A stretch of DNA of 64,000 bases, taken from contig CAJHZI010000195.1 in assembly GCA_905160935.1 (NCBI GenBank), positions 233,501 to 297,500 on the forward strand, written 5' to 3'. This stretch comes from Enchytraeus crypticus. Its lineage: Eukaryota > Annelida > Clitellata > Enchytraeida > Enchytraeidae. The notes under the pieces were generated by a model, which did not search any database, was not told the origin of the DNA, and saw only the letters and a program-made list of their open reading frames with translations. Within the stretch, counting starts at the first letter, position 1. The number at the start of each line of letters is the position of its first letter. Positions 21,298 through 33,600 of this stretch are shown one piece after another. The position numbers and the translations under genes are program-made.

Positions 21298-22255
21298 CCA
21301 GTAGGTGAAGGCCGGACGCAGTTTGTTGACACACAAATGCTGCTTTTGTATTGTCGATCCTAACAGTTTGAGCCTAAAAGCATAAAATAATCATTCTTAA
21401 TGTGTTTCTTTCTTATTAGAAGATAGGAAATGGTAAAATGCTTTGCAACCGTATATGTAATCATCAGCATCTACGGGGCAAATATCAATAAAAATGTCAA
21501 TTTAAGGAACATTTTATAATTTGTCCTGTATTTATCATTGTGTTTAATGAATTGTTTATCAACAAACGACTATCAGCTGAACATAGCGTCGTCACATATA
21601 AACCGTGATTTAATGACTTTTAAGCAGGATAGTAATAAGTAAACAGACACTAAAAAGGAGAAGGTCACAAAAACACTAAAAAAAGGAGAAGACACTAAAA
21701 AGGAGAAGGAGACACTAAAAGGAGAAGGTCGGACGCAGTTAGTAGATAAACAAAATGCTGTTTTTGCATGGTCGATCCTAGCAGTTTAAATTGATTTTAA
21801 AAGTACAACAGAATCATTTTCAATGTGTTTCTTTCTTATTAGAGGATAGAAATGGTAATTAAACCATTTCGCCACCGACCAACCGCTCCAGCCGGTGGTG
21901 AGGTCGGTGGGATGCTCGACCGCGGATCGGTGTGTTCGAAGTTCGGATCCTGGGCTCACCCGTCACTGACATCGCTTTTGAGTGATGAATCTGACATTAA
22001 CCTTAGCTTCTTCAGCTTTTAGCATTTAGCTTTAAATGCTTTGCAACCGTATGTAGGCCTAATCATCAGCTTCTACGGGGTATAATAACTATAGTATCAT
22101 GTATAGTGATACGCCGCTATAGATGTCAATTTAAGGAACATTTTATAATTTTTCTTGTATTATCTTGTTCAATGCATTGTTTTAACGCAATTAAACGACT
22201 GTCAATTGTGGCGTCGTCACGTGAACTGTGACCTAATGACTTTTACGCAGAAATT
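21298..22255 (+). repeat. Direct duplication of about 350 bp
   Basis: Copy 1 at about 21298-21630 and copy 2 at about 21715-22255 share GAAGGYCGGACGCAGTT, GTGTTTCTTTCTTATTAGA, TGCTTTGCAACCGTAT and TTTAAGGAACATTTTATAA blocks in the same order. Copy 2 also holds a SINE-I. Confidence 0.85.
21866..22035 (+). mobile_element. SINE-I inside one copy of a local duplication
   Basis: GCCGGTGGTGAGGTCGGTGG head, TTCGGATCCTGGGCTCACCC, tail GACATTAACCTTAGCTTC. Absent from the paralogous copy at 21.3-21.6 kb. Confidence 0.8.
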
Positions 22256-22439
22256 TCATATGTATTCGCTGTCACATAGAAATTTAGATTTATAAGGATC
22301 GACACCGAGAGAAATCGATAAAGAGGGGGGGGGGGGGGAGTGGGGAGAGAAGAGTAAGAGAGAAAAAGAGAGACAGAAAGAGGAGCTGAGAATGAAAGTA
22401 CAAACTCATTTACCAGAATGATAGAGAATGAAAATTCAC

Positions 22440-23860
22440 ACTCCTTCACTCTCTCTGCTGTTATTAGTCTGTTTCTCTTCTCTTTCTGTTTCAGTTTCTC
22501 TTCTCTTCTATTCTCTTCTCTCTCGATCTCTCTTTCGCTGTATCTCTCACTATAAATTTAAATTTAATGAAACATCTTAGTTCGGGCTCTGCGAAGTAGA
22601 GGGTTATGCATGCAATGAAATAAGGTACAAAAATTAGGTTACAACCACACAAAATAAGGCTATAAACCCGTGCTGTCTCGATCACGGACTCTCTATACAT
22701 GTCTCTATAGTAGCTGTCTGTTTCTGTCTCTAGCTGTTTCTGTATCTAGCTGTCGATGTCTCTCCATGGTTGTCTTGTCTTTGTCTCTATAGCCGTCTCT
22801 ATATCTAGCTGTCTCCGTCTCTATAGATGTCTCTGTCTCTAGCTGACTCTGTCTCAAGCTGTCTCTGTCTTAAGCTGTCTCTGTCTCTATTAAGTTGTCT
22901 CTGTCTCTAAATCTCTCTGTCTCAAGCTTTCTCTTTCTCTCTCTCTCTCTCTCTCTCCTACTCTATCTGTGTCTCTAGCTGTCTTTGCATGTCTCTGGTT
23001 GTCTATGTCTCTGTCTGCATGTCTTTGTCGCTAGCTGTCTCTATCTCTATAGCTGTCTTGGTCACTAGCTCTCTCTATCTATATAGTTCTCTATGTCTCG
23101 GTCTCTGGTGGTTTCTGTCTCTATCTGTCTATGTCTCTGGCTGTCTATTTCTTTGGTTTTCTATGTCTCTATTAAGCCGTATATGTCTCTGGTTGCCTTT
23201 GTCTCTGGCTGTCTATATGTCTCTATAGCTGTCTCTGTATATGTCTCTGCATGGTTGTCTCTGTCTCTAGCTGTCTATGTCTCTGGCTGTCTATGTCTGG
23301 TTGTTTCTGTCTCTATATAGCTGTCTATGTCTCTGGTTGTCTTTGTCTCTAGCTGACTAGGTCTCCATAGCTCTCTCTGTCTTTAACTGTCTCTGTCGGT
23401 AACTCTCTCCGTCTCTGGTTAAATGCCTCTGTCTCTAGCTGTCTCTGTCCCCGGTTGTCTCTATCTCTAGCTGTAGAGACAGATTTCTAGTTCTCTCTCT
23501 CTCTCTCTCTTTCTTTCTCTCTCTGTCTGTCTCTCTGTCTAGTTGTCTATGTCTCTGGTTGTCTCTATCTCTAGCTGTCTCTGTCTCTAGCTCTCTCTCT
23601 CTATATATCTCTCTCTCTTCCTCTGTGTCTAGCTGTATATGTCTCTGGCTTTCTATGTCTCTAGCTGGCTCTCTTTCTCTCTTTTCCTCTGTGTCTAGCT
23701 GTCTATGTCTCTGGCTTTCTATGTCTCTAGCTGGCTTTGTCTCTACATCTCTATCTCTATCTCTCTCTTCATCTGTTTCTAGCTGTCTATGTTTCTGGTT
23801 TTCCATGTCTCTAGGTCTCTAGTTGGCTTGCTCTGCTCTACTTCTCTCGTTGTGATCTCT
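22440..23860. repeat. CT-rich imperfect array (GTCTCT/AGCTGT)
   Basis: About 1.4 kb of GTCTCTAGCTGT, GTCTCTGGTTGT and CTCTCT variants. ORFs on both strands here are repeats read as protein, not genes. Confidence 0.93.
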
Positions 23861-24542
23861 CCACTACGTATACTATAACGGCTGTAGATTTTCCTAGTGC
23901 TTCATGCATACTGCTACGAAGAAGCTTTAGAGAAAGCTCTGATAGTCTAAGACGATTAATTAAGTTAAATTAACATGAGTTTGTATTGCGTAGAACTATA
24001 CTCAGAGATAATACTGTGAAAATAGTAACTTGAAAGAGTACTGGATATTGTTACTATAGATAGATATACAGGTACGTTTAGATAACTCAATCCTTCCACA
24101 CATTGTAGCCATTAACTATTGTACGGGACATGTTTAGAGACATTTTCCTGATTGGTGATTTTGTCTCTGTCAACCCAATAGAATATTTGATGACTATATT
24201 TTTCAATCGATAATAATAATTTTACGTCCGGTTCCTAATCATAAGATGATGTCAAAGGTGTATCAAGCAGATTCTGCCTCAACACACTCCAACGCACCAC
24301 ACGATAACGACTGAGTGACTACACGACTTTTTTTAATTGATGCACAAAGATCTTTAAAATAAGTAGATATGGCATGACTGTTGCTTCAGCGATACCAGTT
24401 TTGTAACAAGAGCGACTTGATTTCCAGTATGATTCATTTAATAGTGAGGGTAAACAAAGCCCCTTTGTCATGTGTGTGTATTATAGTAATTTCTGTAATT
24501 TCAGATTTATTTCATGATATTCGGCCTCTAAACGATTTTAAG

Positions 24543-24629
24543 ATGATGTATTGTTGCGCGTTTGGATGTATAAATTCCAGAAATCCGAAAACTAAAGAAC
24601 GGGGATTATACTTTAAGAGATTAGAAACA
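24543..24629 (+). pseudogene. THAP-like zinc-finger start, probable relic
   Basis: MMYCCAFGCINSRNPKTKER plus GLYFKR resembles the N-terminus of a THAP domain (C-x-x-x-C start and a short spacer to the F-x-F region), as found in P-element-like transposases and host factors. No Trp or second zinc ligand pair follows, and no GT donor is evident. The surrounding ORF is AT-rich and unremarkable. Confidence 0.3.
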
Positions 24630-25035
24630 AAATTTGTTTGCATTTTGCATTATAAAATATACTTCCAATTAATAGGAATTAGTTTAAAATATTTATTGGA
24701 TAGATGTGATAATAAATGTGCTACTAAATTCTTTAATTATCATTCAAAGTTTTGCAAATGTTCAAAAACTTCATTATTTTACGCCTTTAAATAACGATCA
24801 GCTGATATTGTTTACCTCCGGCTAGCAAAATTAGTTGTTGGCATCACTGCAATTCTTGAACTCAATGTTTACAATGGTTGAGATTGCCTTTGACACTTCT
24901 ACGGTTTTTCTTTGTTCTATGGCTATACATATGCTATACTACATGTGCTGCAGGATTTCCTAGTTAAAGTAATTGTTGTTGTTGTTGTAGTTTTCGATAT
25001 TTCCTACTTCCGATCTCTTATGGTTATAAGTAGGC

Positions 25036-25255
25036 CTAATCGTACTTTTAGATGGTGTACAGATGGCAACCGGTGCAGATTTAAAAGTAACCTTCCAAAA
25101 TCCTACAGAGGTTATTTTTCATTCAGCGCTGCCAATTAGCCTACTCTCGGTCTTCCACGGTGGCTATCAATCCATGTACTAACCGACCCAGAAGTAGCTT
25201 AACGTCTTTAATTTGACGCGAGCTAAACCAAGTACGATAAATCCCGCTCCAAAGT
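25036..25255 (-). mobile_element. SINE3, 3'-truncated copy
   Basis: Minus strand keeps the 5S-like head (GACGTTAAGCTACTTCTGGG, GGTTAGTACATGG) and part of the body, but the terminal CCCAGTGTGCC block is absent. Confidence 0.7.
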
Positions 25256-25689
25256 CCTGCATCGGCTGATCCGCAACCGGAAACCTAACCGATTTAAGGA
25301 AGTTTATGAAATTCGATGGTATTTACTCGTGGAAACTGTACATGAGCACCCCATAGCATAATTTATATATTGTGGATATATGGTCTTAATTATGGATACT
25401 TCATTTCAAAGCAGTTTTCAGAACATGGGAAAACCGGAATCCCTAATGAACACTCGACATAATTATAAAAGATGAACTCTTTGTGAACTTTCTGGACACA
25501 AGGTTCTGTCCGCTATCTGGGAACGTCTAGAGTCCCATTTGACAGATCAGAACGTGGGTTGTAAATAGAAATGGTAATTAAGGTGTCTACTCGGTCTGAT
25601 TCTGCAATCGAGAAGAAAAATTAGTTTCGCTTGAGGAATGAAGCAGGACAGAACCAACTTGGTTTGGTTTGAGTTTGTTGTCTCTCTCT

Positions 25690-26050
25690 CTCTCTCTTCC
25701 ATTCTGTCTCTTTCTCTCTTAGTGCCTCCTGGAAGATCCATTGTACTGACTACTGGAAGTTCCAATGTATTTAACGCCTACACTATTCTCTGTCTTACGT
25801 TTTCCTCTTCACGTCCACATACGAGTGGATCTTTAAATCATCTCTCTCTCTCTTAGTGCACTGCCTACTGGCAGGTCCATTGTATATTAAGCCTCCACTC
25901 TTCTCTGTCTTCCGCTTTCCTCTTCATTTCCACACATGTATGGGTCTTTAAATCAACTAAAATACCTAATCTCGGCCTGACTCCGCCTCCATTTCCTTTC
26001 ATTCTGCCTTCTATGAACTCCTTTAATAGACTTTCCCACCTTAATGTCTG
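25690..26050 (-). mobile_element. LINE-B 3' ends, two copies nested or in tandem
   Basis: Two minus-strand copies of the LINE-B 3' end (about 25713-25840 and 25853-26050) each start with an (AG)n tail and the CAGTGCACTAAGAGAG-type terminus, then DLKIHSYV-MKRKAEDRE-like coding remnants. Confidence 0.75.
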
Positions 26051-26620
26051 CTATACTTGGATATTTCTACTCAGAGCTTAGGCTAGGCTTTCAGGCTCAT
26101 ATATATTGCAGACGTCAACAAGAGCTACTCCTCTATTCGTTAATTGGGAGTCTAAATGCGTGTGTAGCCCAGCCTATGTGTTTAAATAAATGAAATTATT
26201 TGTGTCTTGAGGCGAACGTGAAATTTTAAATGGCTACTCTTGTTGCATTGCAGCAACGTTAGATCTATCCTTTGTGGAGCTGATCAGGGAGTAAAATCTG
26301 GATATAAAATTGCCTATTTAGAACCGAGCAGTATTTAGTATTTACCTCTTAACCTTCATGACTGCTACTGTTTATATGCAACTACTTTACAATGACAGCA
26401 TGGTACAATATTATTACTGTAAATGGCATATTGGGTAATTGATAATCTTTACCCAATATTTAAAATCATATAGGCATTGATTATCATTTCGCTTTGTTTG
26501 TACATGTGTTCAATTGATTATATAAACGGCTTCAAATAGGAACTCATCTCAACCGGAAACTATATATAATGTAGAATATTTTCTGACAGTCGTTCATTAA
26601 AATAGCAGTATAAATATAAG

Positions 26621-27226
26621 ATGCAGCCTATAAAACTTGAAGAAAATGTCAGCAATTTTTTATCGGTGTTCAATAATACAGAGCTGGCCTCAAACATCTA
26701 CTCCAAGTCCTTCCTCTCTAACATTTTATTCATTTACCTGTTTTTCTTCATTGCTGGAACAATCGGTAATACTCTTGTAATAGTAATCAACTTCCGCTTT
26801 TCGGAAATACGTCGTAAATCAGTAAGCAACTACTACATAATGAACCTTGCCATAGCTGATCAGCTCTTTCTGCTAACTCTACCACTGATCGCTTATTCCA
26901 CCTACTTCAAGGAATGGATATTTGGCGATTTCCTCTGTCGTTTAATCTTTCTATTCAGAGAAAGCAACAAGTTTTCCAGCGTCTTTACGCTGATGGCCCT
27001 AAGCATTGATCGCTATTTGGCTTCCTATCCGCATATGGGACGTTGGCGTCGGATTGAAGTGGGAATCTGTGTCTGCGGTGGAATATGGATTGTCTGTTTC
27101 GTCGGCTCCGCATGGTATCTGATCTACAGTTCGGTGGTGCCTCGCTCGAGCAGGGAGGCCATCAAGAGCTGTCGCTTTCAGTGGGGTTCCTTCGAAATCT
27201 CCAGAGCCGCTTTCACTTTCGCCCAG
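26621..27226 (+). CDS. GPCR exon 1: N-terminus to extracellular loop 2
   Basis: 202 codons, phase 0, donor CAG|GTCAGT. Encodes the glycosylated N-terminus, TM1-TM4 and loop 2 with its Cys. The ATG context is AAGATGC. Beyond the donor the frame soon ends in an AT-rich tract. Confidence 0.95.
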
Positions 27227-30200
27227 GTCAGTTTAGTTTATAAATGTTACAAAAATAAATAATAAAATAAATAATAATAATAATAATAAATATAGTAATA
27301 AATAATAAAAAATAAATAATGATGATAATGAAAATAGAATAAATAATAATAAATAAATAACATACAAGACGTAAAATTTGCAATCTTGATAACACGATTG
27401 GAGATCATGTTGGCTGGAGCCAGTGGCACTGTCGGTAAGGTACTCAACCGCGAATCAGTATGTGCGGGGTTCAAATCCTGGGCTCGCCCGTCACTCGCTT
27501 TCGAGTGAGAAAACTGACGTTAACATTAGCTTTGCCAGCTTTATCATATGTTTGTAAAAATAAAAGCTAGTTTTGTTAAAAGCTGGTAGAGCTAATGTTA
27601 ACGTCAGTTTCCTCACTCGAAAGAGAAAGTTAACGAGCTTTATTTCTAAATATTGATTGATCAATAGTTTGACAACTGCATAACTATATGTATCGAGCTT
27701 CCTTTAGAGTTTGCTTCAGTATCTTGAAGGATACCGTCAGAAACTATCACTGTCAGGCATTGCATCCAGCTTCTAAGACAAGCTTTTTAGTCGTTCTTTC
27801 AAGAATAAGTAGACCTACATGTATATAATGACGAAAACAAACTTCAGGTTTAGCATAATTTTATTAATATGCTAGCACTTAATTCTCATCTAATACATTT
27901 AGATTAAATTTTTGAACTTTAAATTTTTAAATTTAAATTTAAAAAATTTAAATTTTTAAATTTTATAACTCTTTTACAATATTATATCTACGATCTTTCA
28001 AATGAGAGCAAAACTGCTGACGATTTACTGATGTCCAATAAATGTGTCAAACTCGTTGCACAATGAGGTGAATATTTAGCAAAATTTATATAGTAAATTT
28101 AAAGTAGGCAAATGAATAACTCATCAGTATCATCATCATCATCTTCCCTTGAATCCCAGTTTAACTAAAAAGTTTATATCAATTTCTGAAGCCAAGGCTC
28201 TCACCAACCGAATGCCATGTCAGACGTTAGTTTGGATCTTGGTTCTTTGTCGACTTTTACATCACGTCCAGTCCACGGTTGGTCTATTCTTCAGCAACCC
28301 ATACATGAGACGGGTAAGATAAGCGAAAACATAAATAAAAATATTTGTATTTAATAAATAGAAGTTGCTTAATGCAGCTTATCTGATCCCTACCCTAGTT
28401 AAACTGGGATCAAGGAGATGATGATGATGGTGACGATGATGATGATAATGATGGGGATGGTGGTGGTGTTAATGGTGGTGATGATCGTGATGACGATGTC
28501 ATGATGAAATAGAAGTTGTCTAATTCAGATTATCGTCGGATTAATTGTTCCTCTTTTGATCTTCGCCACGTTCAACACGCTCCTCTACGTTAGACTATCC
28601 CGACTAAAGCGTCCCGGAGCAATCCCACTGTCCTACCGGAGTCACGTGTCCCAGAGACTTCGTCGACGATCATTCGCCTCCTCCGTCCTGTTGTTGAGGA
28701 CAGGCTCAAGGTCCATAGGAGGGGAGGGGGAGGACGCGTCGATCATTCGACAGATGGAGACACATCTCGCCATAGCTCGCCGTCAGGTGAGAATGATGAG
28801 GCAATTGATCATCATGGTTGTAGTATTTACAGGTAAGTAATTCTTTCTTTGAGCTAACAATTAATCGAATTTAATTCGTTTTTAATTCATTCATTAACTT
28901 AATTAATTCAACCAATTCAGAGTTTAATAGATTGATGTGTGTGTGTGTGTATATATATATATATACTGTATATATATATATATATATAATTCTTATTGAT
29001 TGATTGATTGATTGATTTGTAAATTACATATATATATAGTATATATATATATACTGTATATATATATATATATAATTCTTATTGATTGATTGATTGAATT
29101 GTAAATTAAATTGGAGAACTTGTCTATCAAGCGTATGGTTAGATGAACAAGATTGTAGATCAATAAATTAAAAGTACAGTCACTCAATCGTATTTTAAGA
29201 GATGAATTAACGTTAATGTAATCACAGAAAGTTTCACATTTAATTGATTTATTTAAATTAATTCAATTAATTAATGAAAATGAAAATTACATTATTTATT
29301 TGCAATATTTGAATCCATCGATGGTAGTTTCAATTAATTCATACAGTTTACCATCTATACAATCAATGTGAGTTTAATTCAATACTAGTTTAGATGTTTT
29401 CTTCAAAGGATGACGATATTACCATTAAATGTAATGTTTAGAAATGCTTAGCTATAAAACAATTGAACTCATTTGTATTTGTTTTGTTCTTATAAAACTG
29501 ATGGATACTATTAGCTAGTGGCTGATCATATACTCTATACAAAAGCAAATACTGCATAAGAATAAACATCGAATATAAGAATATGGTTGAAGATACAAGA
29601 GCCTTATTCAAAGCATTACTGCACTTAAAAGCTTTGACAGCCATCTATCAGTGTCTGACAGTAAACCTTGCAATTTTCATTTCGTCTTCCAGCCTCTGAA
29701 GGAATTTTCGTAAGAAATTGATGTATGGGACACAAAATCATAATATTATATAGAAAAATTATCTACTGTTATTTTTAGATGGAGTGAGAAAGTGTGTGAC
29801 GACTAGCGCTTGTGCGATACTAGAATTGCCTACATTTTCATTATGAAAATGTGTGCGTAATGAAATTATTCTGTATTTTATACTATGTCAAGTTACTCTA
29901 CAGAAGTGGAAATAACTCGCGATATCGCGTCATCAACCGCAATATTTTTCTAATAACAATTGATTATTAACATTTATGTTTAAATATTTAATGTTTTAAA
30001 TTATCAAATAAGAGCAAGCAATGCCAATTCAAAAAGTTAGAGATCAATCTAAGCTGTAAATAAAAGGATCCATAGAAAAGAAAATACAAAACAAGTTAAA
30101 GCAGAATTTAAGAATATAGCCCGGAAATAAAGTACTCTAAGAAAAATAGATTTATTTTTGTGATCGAAATAAAAGTGAAATAAAGAATATAGAGTGAACA

Positions 30201-30551
30201 TGTCGAAGTTCACTCTATATCTTCATCTGATATGCTTCCCTTGCGCGTTATAAGGAATAGCGAAATAAATCCTGCCGAAGGCTATTCCCCTATTCTAACA
30301 GAAATACTGCCAAAGTTTTTTTCTCTGAGATCCGATCTATGATCTCCGAAAAATGTGTGCGATGCATTGCGCAGTTAAAAGTGGGCGAGAAATTGCCGAT
30401 ACAAAAATGAAGAGCAGAGCATTGGAGAAACTCTAGTAAAAGAGATTGACCGCCGACTGTCGTATCTAAAATTCGTTCTCTTTCACTCTCTCTCTCTCTT
30501 TCTTTCTCTTTCCTTCTTTCTTTCTTTCTTTCTCCCTCTCTCTATTTCTTT

Positions 30552-30626
<75 letters not shown>

Positions 30627-33600
30627 TCCTTTCTTTCTTTCTCTCTCTCTCTCTCTCTCACCGTCATATTATTTATTTCTGTGATTTCCAATCTCTGTCT
30701 AAGTCTTTATCATTTACTTTAATATTCTGAAAATGTTAAGTTCAAATCGCTCATTCCTATTCACATTCAGCGTACCCTCTCACTAGTGAGCTTAAACATA
30801 GCTTGATAGCTATATATAATTAAGTAGGCCAATACGTTTCTCTAATTCGATAAGTAGATAGTACGATTTAAGAATTCTTAAATCGTACTATCTATTTTCG
30901 ACTGCGTAATCTGTTTGGTAGAATTGACGTCCTAAATTCGGGATCATGAGGACATACTATGTGAAAATGTTAATTGAAACGTTTATGTAAAGTGCTATTT
31001 TGAAACCATTTTGTATACATTGATATGAAATAATCTTCATCTCTTTATCTTTTGGTAATTTTCATTAGTAAAGCCATTAATGTCTATGCTACTCTAGCCG
31101 AATTCTTCAGCTTCATGGCCTATGATTTTAAAATGTAATTATAGAGGAAAATATAAAGCATCAAGACTAGCTGATAATTTCTTAACAAAATATATGTTAA
31201 CAAACGATCCATTAACTAAGCTTACACTTTCGAAGCTATACTTGTCTGATGGTCACTGTTCAACGGCCTATAATATTATTTGTATATTAATTTATTTCAA
31301 CTCTGCGAGCTACCGTTGACTTGACGACTCATTTATCTTTCATGAATTCTCGCATTCAGACAATTAGCAGAACGATTCCCTAATGACACCGGTTCCATTC
31401 AATGCCGGGTGATCCGACAAATTGTTTCCTCTTGATAAGATTCTTTCCTGTATGTTATTCGACGTTTTATTGGGGCATTCGGTTGATGAGAGCCCTAGCT
31501 CCAGATATTGCTACAATAATTTAAACGAATGGAAAAGTCTCAAATAGGGGATTTACTGACGATATGATGTAGGACTGAGAGGAATTGAGACAGTCTATTC
31601 TATCTCGACCCTAGTTAAACTGGGATTCAAGGAAGATGATGATGATGATGATGGTATTAGACTTGAACGACTCGGCATTCAACCCGCGATAGTAACAAAC
31701 GAGTTGATACTGTGTGACACAGCCTGTTGCACAGGTGCTGCGTTAAGTAGAACATTCAGGACAGCACCTGCGCGACGTCTTTAACGTAAAATTGAGACTT
31801 TTATGAGACGTCCCGTCTTTTCTCCATCAAAAAATCTTTAAACTAAAACATCTGACCTTTCGTCATGTAATCAGATTTCATTGTTCGTCGAGAGTTCGCC
31901 ACTGGTAACTCATTTATTCCCAGCACGTCGAACTCAAATTTCTGAACAGATGTAAGTGACTCGAATAAGGTTTCATAAAACTGCCGTATCCGTCGAAAGA
32001 AGAGAATATTGTGTTGTAAACCAATTCTTACGATGCTTATAGCTAACTAGATCTTGTCCTATAAGCTACCGAATGGGTCAACAGTTTACAGCGCTTATCG
32101 TAAGTGCCGACTAAGCTGAAACTGAAGAAGCTGAGGAAAACTTCGCTGGAAGATATATAATTCTGTTCGCTAGATCTAGGCTGCATTAAGAATTAGTGGT
32201 CTAGGGTACATTAAGAGTTGTTGTCTAGGATACATTAAGGGTTAGTGATCTAAGCTACATTAAGGGTTAGTGGTCTAGGCTACACTAAGAGTTGTTGTCT
32301 AGGCTACATTAAGGGTTGTGGTCTAGGGTGCATTAAGGGCTATTGGTCTAGGCTACATTAAGAGTTGTTGTCTAGGCTACATTAAGGGCTAGTGGTCTAA
32401 GCTACATTAAGGGTTAGTGGTCTAGGGTACATTAAGGGTTAGTGGTCTAGGCTACATTAAGAGTTGTGATCTAGACTACATTAAGGGTTAGTGGTCTAGG
32501 CTACATTAAGGGTTAATGGTCTAGACTACATTAAGGGTTAGTGGTCTAGGCTACATTAAGGGTTAGTGGTCTAGGCTACATTAAGGGTTGTGGTCTAGGG
32601 TGCATTAAGGGTTGTGGTCTAGGGTACATTAAGAGTTAGTTGTCTAGGCTACATTAAGGGTTAGCGGAGAAGTAGGCTCTATCTGTTGTGATTTGATCAG
32701 TGTTGGTAAAATATGTGCAGTTGCCTTTATGGAAAGTATAAAAGAAGAAATTGTGCAAAAATAGGTTCCTTAGATTTGCTATATTCAGTATGTATTTTTG
32801 AAAGATGGATATTTGAGTAATTTATTGGCAATAGTAACTTTAAGCATACTCAAGGATTACACTTGCGTGGTAGAAAGTGTCTTCACATACTGAAAAAACA
32901 TTTAAATATAGGCCTAATAATTGCAAAATAGCCCCATCTTTATCTATTATCTCTTCAAAAAATATTCGTTTTGGAAGAAATTTAGAGAAATAAAAACAGT
33001 AAAAGTAATTAAAACTTACAGAACTACATATACTGGAATTATTTGAAGAATGGTGGATATCTCGCTTTATCCTGACATATGTTTTCTGTGATGGTTTACA
33101 GTTTGTCATCTGCCCTACCACGTAGTGGAAGTGTTGTCTCTGAGAACAGAACTCTACTACAAGTTGACTGGGGAAGTCCCTTCCAGAGCTCTGGCTATCA
33201 GGTTCATCTACGTCAACGTGGTCGTACAGATACTCGTCTTCATATCCAGCTGCTGCAACCCGATCATCTACGGAATCTGTAACAGAAACTTTCGTAGGTA
33301 GAAGTTGTTGCATAAGTTTATTAATAATACAATTAGGCTATTAATTATTATAATTTATTGCGATTTTACAGCAATCTTACTTGCTATATTTTGTTTTAGA
33401 TGTACGATAAGTCAAAAAGGGGATTGGTTTCTGAAAGACAGCTGTTAGTTAGCTGTAATTATAGTATCCTGAATTCCTTTTTGCTTTGTCCAAGGCACTA
33501 ACCGAAAATTGCAAGGGTTGCAAGATAGAGAGCTCTTTATGGAGCTTGAAAGCAGAATGTAAGTAGAATTGTGCACCTTGACCCTGCGACTTGACTGAGA

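Larger units (their letters stand above)
16840..26620. other. Gene-poor, repeat-dense region between PARP-like and GPCR genes
   Basis: Contains SINE-V, SINE3, LINE-B, SINE-II and SINE-I copies, a local duplication, the CT-rich array, palindromes and the THAP-like trace. Nothing recognised at 17270-18170, 18860-19390, 20760-21290, 23860-24540, 25260-25690 and 26060-26560. Promoters of the divergent flanking genes may lie at the two ends, but no TATA or initiator stands out. Confidence 0.55.

Noticed and set aside
22989-23822. Ser/Leu/Val-rich ORFs on both strands
   Set aside because: Products of the CT-rich array; open in many frames because the repeat lacks stop codons.
32170-32665. Interstitial telomeric repeat (GGGTTA words)
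   Set aside because: GGGTTA appears once per 25-bp unit, not as a tandem hexamer.
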